Source of the DNA: Pleurobrachia bachei
Taxonomy: Eukaryota; Ctenophora; Tentaculata; Cydippida; Pleurobrachiidae
NCBI GenBank assembly: GCA_000695325.1
Contig: AVPN01000719.1
Coordinates: forward strand, 8,073-39,882
Direction: 5' to 3'
Length of the DNA: 31,810 nt
In this document: one piece after another, positions 10,102-31,810 of the stretch
Position numbering within the stretch: the first letter of the stretch is position 1
Layout of the letters: each line of letters begins with the position of its first letter
The notes under the pieces: model-generated
Told to the model about the DNA's origin: nothing
What the model saw: the letters and a program-made list of their open reading frames with translations, nothing else
The model's database searches: none
Program-made: the position numbers and the translations under genes

Positions 10102-10567
10102 GGCTAGAGAAGGAACGGAGTATTAGTTAGCTTGGGGGAAGAGGTGTCTTTGTAGTGACAGAAATGGATATGAACGGTTTATGAAGTGTCAAGTGGGAAC
10201 ATAGTGTGAGTTTGGGGCGTATTAGGGCCAGTGGAATGAATGTTGAGAACAAAAATAAAACAAGTTGTTACGATGTAGTAAAACGCAATTTTCAGCAGTA
10301 CATTTTCCGCAGAGGGCGGGTGTGTCACATTTTGTTAATAAATTAGGGCTATATTGGTATGTTTGAAAAATGTCGTTAAACCCTTGTCCTTCCTTATCCT
10401 CACGTTCGAGAGTTTGTAATTGTAATAAATTAAGGTAGTGTGTGTAGAGTTGTTTAAAAAGAGCTGGTTAATAAATAAAAGAATAAAACACCTCGCCTGT
10501 GCCCTCCCCTGGCTAGCACAAGCACCCGACCTGAACTCTCAGCACTCAGTGTCCTATTATCACCAGC
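10102..10567 (-). promoter_or_regulatory. intergenic/promoter region of RPL37
   Basis: 466 bp between the RPL37 ATG and the last fibrillarin-copy stop codon. It carries no ORF of note. The segment from about 10240 to 10500 recurs almost unchanged at about 11640-11880. I could not identify a specific core-promoter motif with confidence. Confidence 0.5.
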
Positions 10568-11293
10568 CTATTTCTTGGGGGGAGGTCTGTAGACACCTAC
10601 CACTACAGCGTGATCTCGCTCATAGGGCTCTAGGGTGATCTGCTCAACTGGCTTCATCTTTTCAGCCTTCATCTTCTTGACCTGGAGAAAGAAAGAGTTT
10701 TGAGTTGGAGTGGGGTGCATCAAAAACTTTGTTTGTTTAAAAACTGTAATCTATCTCGAACAACTGTAATCTAACTACCTCTCCTGCGAAGACAGCCTCT
10801 GCGGCAGCAGTACTGTCAATACAGTTGGCCTTGATGGAGATCACAAAAGGACCGCTGTTCTTAAGGAAAGAGTGTGCGTTCAGGGCGACAATCCTGGCCT
10901 GATCGGGCTGGGCAACATCGGCAAAGATAACATCAACCATACCAACGAGCATCCTGTACTTGTGGGGATGTCGGGCATCCTGGGGGAGAGAGGGGTTAGA
11001 GAGGGAAGGGGAGGGGACAGGGGTTAGGGAGAAGAGAAGGGGTTAGGAAGGTGGAAACATAATCAACCAGGGAAGGTTGAAACTGAAGCTGATTCGATAA
11101 ACTGTCACACCCTCTCTCACCTCAATGATTGGTACAATGTTCATCCTCTTCTTGGCAACATTGATCAGATCTCGGCCTGATCGATGGGAGAACTCTACAG
11201 CGTACACAATACCCTCTGGTCCGACTATATCAGCGACGTGGGACACTGTGGTACCACTGGCAGCACCGAGATACAGAACCTTGCTGCCAGGTC
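10568..11293 (-). pseudogene. FBL: duplicated last three exons of fibrillarin (copy A, lacks N-terminal exons)
   Basis: Exons 11121-11293, 10779-10979 and 10568-10681 repeat those of the complete gene next to it. They encode the SAM-binding motif ([18 protein letters not shown]), the [14 protein letters not shown] catalytic core and the C-terminal [20 protein letters not shown]. All splice sites are kept. Differences from copy B are mostly silent. One is not: the segment [10 protein letters not shown] of copy B (and of human fibrillarin, GGHFVISIK) reads [10 protein letters not shown] here. Without a start exon it could be used only as an alternative 3' end by skipping copy B, or be non-functional. 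Confidence 0.85.
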
Positions 11294-11375
11294 CTAAGAG
11301 AGAGAGCTGTTAGTTGGGAGTTACTTTTGGGATCGGATAACAAAAACACAAAATTTCAGAAGTTATGAAAACTCG

Positions 11376-11427
11376 TTCTGGACGTGGAAGGAGGACTTGC
11401 CACACCTGATGCAGATTGTGTGCGACT
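11376..11427 (-). pseudogene. RPL37: 52-bp fragment of RPL37 exon 1
   Basis: This segment is identical to 10010-10061 of RPL37 exon 1. The homologous sequence beyond it, which should hold the start codon and first codons, is strongly altered and no longer encodes the RPL37 N terminus. There is no second exon. It is a by-product of tandem duplication 1. Confidence 0.85.
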
Positions 11428-12755
11428 ACAATACAGCGAAAGGTTTGCTCGTACATGGGAATCAGTACCGATCTCTTCGGAGAGTATTGGTTAGTGAGGT
11501 TTGGGGGAGGTGTCTTTGTATGTAAGTGGTTTATGAAGTGGGATCATAGTGTGAATTGGGGGAATGAGGTATCACAGAATGGGTGCAGAGACAAACAGGT
11601 AATAATGTTTTGAGTATGGAAATTAGTGATGAGAACGAAAGAATAAAACAAGTTGTTACGATGTAGTAAAACGCAATTTTCAGCAGTACATTTTTCCGCA
11701 GAGGGCGGGTGTCATATTTTGTTAATAAATTAGGGCTATATGTTGGTATGTTTGAAAAGTTGTCGTTAAACCCTTGTCCTTCCTTTCTCACGTTCGAGAG
11801 TTTGTAATTGTAATAAATTAAGGTAGTGTGTAGAGTTGTTTAAAAAGAGCTGGTTAATAAATAAAAGAATAAAACACCTCCTGCCTGTGCCCTCCCCTGG
11901 CTAACACAAGCACCCGACCTGAACTCTCTCAGCACTCAGTGTCCTATATCACCAGCCTATTTCTTGGGTGGAGGTCTGTAGACACCTACCACTACAGCGT
12001 GATCTCGCTCATAGGGCTCAAGGGTGATCTGCTCAACTGGCTTCATCTTTTCAGCTTTCATCTTCTTGACCTGGAGAAAGAAAGAGTTATGAGAGTTGGA
12101 GTGGGGTGAATGAAAAACTATGCTTCTTTATAATATTATCACGAAATTAATTGTTGCCTAACTGGGAGCCCCTACCTCTCCTGCGAAGACAGCCTCTGCG
12201 GCAGCAGTACTGTCAATACAGTTGGCCTTGATGGAGATCACAAAATGACCGCTGTTCTTAAGGAAAGAGTGTGCGTTCAGGGCGACAATCCTGGCCTGAT
12301 CGGGCTGGGCAACATCGGCAAAGATAACATCAACCATACCAACGAGCATCCTGTACTTGTGGGGATGTCGGGCATCCTGAGGGGGAGAGAGAGAGTTAGA
12401 AGAGGGAGAGGAGGGGTTAGGAAGAAGGAAACACAATGAACTACCTAGGGGAGATTGAAACTAAAAAAGAATTGATAAACTGTGTCACCCTCTCTCTTAC
12501 CTCAATGATAGGTACAATGTTCATCCTCTTCTTGGCAACATTGATCAGATCTCGGCCTGATCGATGGGAGAACTCTACAGCGTACACAATACCCTCTGGT
12601 CCGACTATATCAGCGACGTGGGACACTGTGGTACCACTGGCAGCACCGAGATACAGAACCTTGCTGCCAGGTCCTAAGAGAGAGAGCTGTTAGTTGGGAG
12701 TTACTTTTGGGATCGGATAACAAAAACACAAAATTTCAGAAGTTATGAAAACTCG
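11376..12755. repeat. tandem duplication 1, copy B
   Basis: Second copy of the 10010-11375 unit, ending at aaaactcgt before the unduplicated fibrillarin sequence. It contains the fibrillarin exons that are nearest to the N-terminal exons. Confidence 0.93.
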
Positions 12756-13403
12756 TGTTTCCCCACTTACGGATATGAATATCTGAAACTCCACCGAGAA
12801 TAGCAGCGGCAAGTTTTGACCTGAAAGGGTTCCATACCCTGTTGAGTTAGAACAGACTGCGCAGTTGAGGAAGTTATCATTGGACTCGCTCCGAGGGTTG
12901 AGGAACTAGGCAGGGTATTGTTTTAACTGGTTTACTATCCGGCCAACTGACTGAATATAAAGCTAAGTCACTAATCAGATAAATGAAGCCAAATCTGGTA
13001 AGTTACCTTTTTCTCTCCGTATACGGTATCACCAGGTGTCAGATTCTTGGTAACCAGAGCGTCTTCCTTTCCTCGTGCGATGAAAACACCGTTATGCCTG
13101 TGGGGCTCAACCACCACCTTCTTTCCTCCCCTCATACCACCCCTGCCCCCTCCACGGCCACCCCCACCTCGACCACCGCCTCCTCGACCTACAGAGAGAG
13201 AGAGAGAGGGAGTTAGGATTTAGGAAGTAGTGACAGTCATATCCGTATGTGAGTACTATTTGATTATCTTTCTTGGTGTTGTGTTTCTGATTAGGAAATG
13301 TGTAATATTTACCTCCAAATCCACCCCGGCCCCTACTTCCACCTCGACCACCGCCGCCCCCTCGGCCTCCTCCGAAACTGCCTCTGCCTCTGGGTGGTGC
13401 CAT
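11957..13403 (-). CDS. FBL: fibrillarin, box C/D snoRNP 2'-O-methyltransferase
   Basis: Exons 13313-13403, 13007-13188, 12771-12838, 12501-12673, 12176-12376 and 11957-12070. The N terminus is a Gly/Arg-rich domain ([16 protein letters not shown] and on), followed by [35 protein letters not shown], the SAM site [14 protein letters not shown], and a C-terminal exon ending YRPPPKK. Fibrillarin methylates rRNA guided by box C/D snoRNAs in the nucleolus. Between exons 2 and 3 the phase does not match (0 against 2), and the family segment before WNPF (about 13 residues, VSISEG..KIEYR in human) is missing. I found no exon for it in the 168-bp intron, so it is lost, highly diverged or an assembly error. 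The ATG is 1 nt after an AG (13405-13406). It starts 143 bp after the NKAP stop. Confidence 0.93.
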
Positions 13404-13546
13404 GCTACACAGATTGGGAACGGTTAGGAAGTTGTAATTTGTAACAAAAACAAACCTTGCGAGTTCAGCATAAAACCATAATTAGGGCAATAAAATGTTA
13501 ACAAGAATATGAACAACACATAAAAATAAACAATATAAACCAGCAA

Positions 13547-15454
<1,908 letters not shown>

Positions 15455-16899
15455 GCTTTTCGTTCGGCCTTCTCCTTTTTCACCTGCTTCTTGATATCTT
15501 CATCTGACTCGGAGGGACTTGACTCCCAGATATCAGGGACACCCTTCTCAGCTATCCTGATCCGTTTCTCTCTCCGCTGTGCCCAGAACTCATCCTCCTG
15601 CTCGTCACGCGGCATGTTGTGTAGATCAGTACCAACTTATCGAACCAAACCAGAGATCAATATACCAACTGCTCGAGCCAATCCAGATATGAGTTCAGTA
15701 GGTCATCTCTTCTTGTGTTGTGGTGGGGACACTGAAATATCGGGTGCTTGCTACTAAGACATGATAACTAATAACAAAGACTGAGGTCAAGTAAAAACAG
15801 CCACATAACATGAGACGATAATAAGACATAAGGGTTAGTGGTGGTCTGATAAAACAATTCGGGGTTAAAGAAACATAAAACAAGCTTTATATTTTGTTGT
15901 CTCTTTTCACAGTTCATACACACAGCCGTTGTTGGTTCGTCAATAAATTAAATACAGTTCATACCGTCTCTCTCATTATTACAAGATGGAGGGATCTCTC
16001 ATTCCTCTTCATTAACGACATGTTTAGCCCTCTCAGCAACTCTGGGCACTGTGCCAGCCTTGGCGTGCCTCCTCCTGTTGTCTTCCTTCTTCTTCGCAGC
16101 TGATCTGATGTTCATGTGTTCCTTGCTGATGGATTTAACCATCTTAGGGAGATTACGGTGCCGCTTTATCCTCTTTACCTGGGGGGAGAGGTATGGTGAC
16201 TTAGCTGACAAGGAAGTGAATCGTGAAATGATGACGTGAAATAAAAAGAGAGATACACAGAAAATGAAATAGCGAGAGATACAGAAACATAATTTACCTG
16301 TGGATGTTCGCTGTATCTATCAATCAGTTTCTTATTATAATCAAAAGCAGCCCTCTCTCGAGCACTAACAGGACCCATTTGCCCCCACGCCAGGCTCTTC
16401 CACAGCCTGATATTAGTCTCGTCACTACCAGTCAATATGAACTTGCTATCGGCGCTGTAGTGGGTACAGAACACACGTTGCATTCTCTTAGTGTGGTACA
16501 CCTCTTTTGAGCGACCCTTCCCAACCGGGAATATACGGACTGTCTTGTCGTAACTTCCTGATACAAACTCACGACCTGACAGGAGAGAGGAAGTGTCAGA
16601 GAATTGTATGATAGTAGTGAATAGTGAGATTGTTAATTTAACTTAAGGGAGCAGAAGAGAGAAGAGAGATTGATACTACAACTAGGAGAGAGTATCCTGA
16701 GAGATACAGCTAACTAAAACAACATATACCTGTTGGTGAATAGTTGACTGATAAAACTGCCATGGCATGGCCCATGTGAACATTTAAAGGAGTCTTCAGT
16801 TTCCTCATATCAAAAGTATACAAATTATTGTCATCGCATGCTGCTGTGAAGTTGAATGCTTCCATAGGGTTGAACGCAACTTGGTTGGTCTTCTGGGAT
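15455..16899. repeat. tandem duplication 2, copy B (1445 bp)
   Basis: Second copy of 14010-15454. The short sequence gggat is present at both the unit end and the junction, as in microhomology-mediated joining. The copy supplies the last exons of the complete DCAF13 gene. Confidence 0.97.
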
Positions 16900-17967
16900 A
16901 GGATAACTTTTCGTAAGGGCTGGTTCTCTCGGCAGTCATAGAGGACTATATTTCGGTCACTTGCTGTAGAGGCTAACATGTAGGTTTCAACCTGAAAAGA
17001 GAAACAATGATTAAGAATAAAGAGCTGATTTATCTATCAGTCAAATGATTAACTAGGGTCTGAGTGGGCACAGACCTCCATATAGGTTCTATACAACTGA
17101 TCCCTAACAAGAAACTCACCTTATTGTAAGTAACTGAACTGATCGTATCGACTCCCCAATCAAAAGTTCGAAGGGGCTCATTTCGGTTTACACTCCATAT
17201 TCCAACGGAAGTACCGCACGTGGCAAATGTGTCTGAGCTAGATCCCCACTGGTAATCAATACCAGTCAACATTGTCTGAAGAGGAGTTCTGGTTAGAGCT
17301 TGAAAGAATTTAGGAAACAAAGATGTAAGATGCAATGGCCATGCACGTTAATAACGTGACGTTATTCATCATACCTTTGAAACGATGGTATGTTTAGGCT
17401 GGATAGATCCTTTGTTCATGGCTTCATCCACACTCCACAACTTCACCATTTGATCATCCCCCACTGAGATCAGACAGTCACCTGGCTTGGGAGAAATGGC
17501 ATTGTCACTAACGAACATATCCACAGATCACATCACATCATTAGGACCCAAATCCTGATCCTATAGTCAGATCATGGCAAAAGGATGAAGAACTAATCTG
17601 GAAGACTGACCTCGTTTATGCCCATTCCCCGGACAAATCCAGAGTGAGCAGCCAGCGTACTTAGACACTCCTTTGTCGTTACGTTCCAGATCTTAATTTC
17701 TCCATCACACGCTCCAGAAATCAAGATTGGTAGCCGTTTAGGGTGGGTGAGCATTGAATACACTCCATCTCGGTGTCCATCAAGGGATCCGACGAAGGGT
17801 TTTGCAAACACTCGTTCGAGTTTCACAGCGTTAAGGGCCTGGGTGTATTCCCGTTGTGATGCATGGGGATGAAGTGTAGGATCTACATTTCGTGGGAGCT
17901 TGGGCAGGTCTCCAGACCGAGTTTTGAGGTAATCGTTAGGGTTTCTGTTGAGAACTTTTACTTTCAT
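15999..17967 (-). CDS. DCAF13: DCAF13/Sof1 (WDSOF1), WD-repeat protein of the SSU processome
   Basis: Exons 17611-17967, 17375-17485, 17120-17275, 16730-16991, 16298-16575 and 15999-16178 give 447 residues (human 445), with phases consistent throughout. It starts MKVKVLNRNPNDYLKTRSGD, as in the family, followed by LERVFAKPFVGSLDGHRDGV and ISGACDGEIKIWNV (WD repeat), then ASDRNIVLYD, SGSYDKTVRIFPVGKGRSKE and VYHTKRMQ. The Sof1 C-terminal tail KRIKRHRNLPK and NRRRHAKAGTVPRV ends it. Sof1/DCAF13 works with U3 snoRNP and fibrillarin in 18S rRNA processing, and in animals also acts as a CUL4-DDB1 receptor. The ATG is 6 nt after an AG with a pyrimidine tract (17974-17975). The last exons lie in a duplicated segment, so a second set exists downstream. 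Confidence 0.95.
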
Positions 17968-18581
17968 AGCATGCTAGAACGGTGGTTTAAGTGAGCTCGA
18001 GATAGGGGCACAGGACGAGGCGGATGAGCGTGGCACGGAGTGGCACGGAAGCAGAGAAACGCTCGTAAAAGTTCTGATGCCAAAAAGTTCTTTGGTTGCG
18101 TGGTGGACAAGAAATAAAAAGTTTTATGACAAAAAAGTCCGCGCGCGTACAGTATTTATCCACGCGCAAATCAGCTTTTTGTGTCGCGCAGTAAATTATT
18201 AGCGCGCGCAGTGAAATATCAAAGAATTTCTTCGCGAAGTAACTTTGCGATCTTGGGCTTCGCAACCAAACAAGTTGATTTCGGTTTGGTTACGCTATAC
18301 CGGTTGCCGTCGCACCGCTGGGTCTGGCTTGATGTAAAACTGCCTGAATATATCATGATCATGGGTATTGCTTGTTTGTCGTCTGCAGTGTTTATGACTC
18401 CCCATTTTAACCCTCCTGTGGTTCCAATTCAGGCTTCTGCTCGCGAGTCCTGTCAGGCCAATGCTCTGACAGCGTGACTACTTTTTGCTACTGCACGATT
18501 TGTCTACTAGTTCTGTCGAAGTTTGATTGAACTATTTCCACTTATATCCATTTCCATAGCTAAGTAAATAGCTTGATAAAT
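17968..18581. promoter_or_regulatory. divergent promoter region between DCAF13 and the dynein gene
   Basis: 614 bp lie between two start codons pointing away from each other. The middle (about 18140-18220) has several GCGCGC runs in an otherwise AT-rich sequence, making it locally CpG-rich. A pyrimidine tract ending in AG (18558-18559) lies 22 nt before the dynein ATG. ORFs that cross this region have no recognisable product. Confidence 0.55.

Positions 18582-31810
<13,229 letters not shown>

Larger units (their letters stand above)
10010..11375. repeat. tandem duplication 1, copy A (fibrillarin 3' exons + RPL37 upstream region)
   Basis: This unit of about 1.37 kb is followed directly by its second copy (11376-12755). 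The junction joins the fibrillarin intron sequence ending aaaactcg to RPL37 exon 1 sequence beginning ttctgg. Divergence is uneven. Fibrillarin exons differ at single positions, the distal promoter is nearly identical, but the block covering the RPL37 start codon is heavily changed in copy B. Confidence 0.93.

Noticed and set aside
17486-17520. Earlier start for DCAF13 exon 2 at an acceptor near 17509
   Set aside because: It would be out of phase with exon 1. The acceptor at 17486-17487 gives phase 0 and matches the family alignment.
18181-18477. 98-codon ORF in the DCAF13/dynein promoter region
   Set aside because: No domain, and it lies in the divergent promoter interval. No splice or homology support.

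Overview
The window looks like nuclear DNA of a small-genome, ciliated invertebrate animal. Genes are split by many short GT-AG introns (mostly about 70-350 bp) and packed closely on both strands. They include an axonemal outer-arm dynein heavy chain and an LRRC9-like protein, so the organism builds motile cilia. The sequence alone does not name the phylum; placozoan, ctenophore, sponge or cnidarian are all open. No rRNA, tRNA, CRISPR, virus-like element or clear transposon was seen.

Layout. 1-2700: a GA microsatellite, a short secreted LDL-receptor class A protein (+), and a five-exon GNAT acetyltransferase-like gene (-). 1932-7318 (+): the C-terminal part of an LRRC9-like leucine-rich-repeat gene. 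One of its introns contains an intronless MATE/SLC47 transporter (3385-5055, +), and its first visible exon lies inside an intron of the opposite-strand GNAT gene. 7319-8783: intergenic, with two hairpins and one orphan exon-like ORF. 8784-17967 (all -): RPS7, RPL37, fibrillarin, NKAP and DCAF13/Sof1. This is a same-strand run devoted mainly to ribosome biogenesis, with two very short intergenic gaps (143 and 154 bp). 17968-18581: a shared divergent promoter region. 18582 to the end (+): a DNAH5/DNAH8-type outer-arm dynein heavy chain, still open at the window edge.

The striking feature is four local tandem duplications inside genes. (1) 10010-11375 / 11376-12755 duplicates the last three fibrillarin exons plus the RPL37 promoter. 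(2) 14010-15454 / 15455-16899 is a 1445-bp duplication in which I saw no difference; its junction fuses the NKAP start in frame to DCAF13. (3) 25319-26400 / 26401-27475 duplicates four dynein linker exons. (4) 27368-30436 / 30437-end duplicates the dynein AAA1 region, and its copies differ in 28 codons, all silent. Junctions 2, 3 and 4 each keep an open, phase-correct coding path. The copies differ greatly in age. They could be real exon or gene duplications, or haplotypes wrongly joined in the assembly; the silent divergence in (4) argues that at least that one is a genuine second gene copy.

How the genes relate: DCAF13 (SSU processome), fibrillarin (box C/D snoRNP methyltransferase), RPL37 and RPS7 belong to one pathway, and NKAP is an RNA-processing factor. 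Four of these five minus-strand genes, and the MATE gene, have a splice-acceptor-like AG only 1-6 nt before the ATG. This suggests 5'-UTR introns ending at the start codon or spliced-leader trans-splicing of operon-like transcripts.
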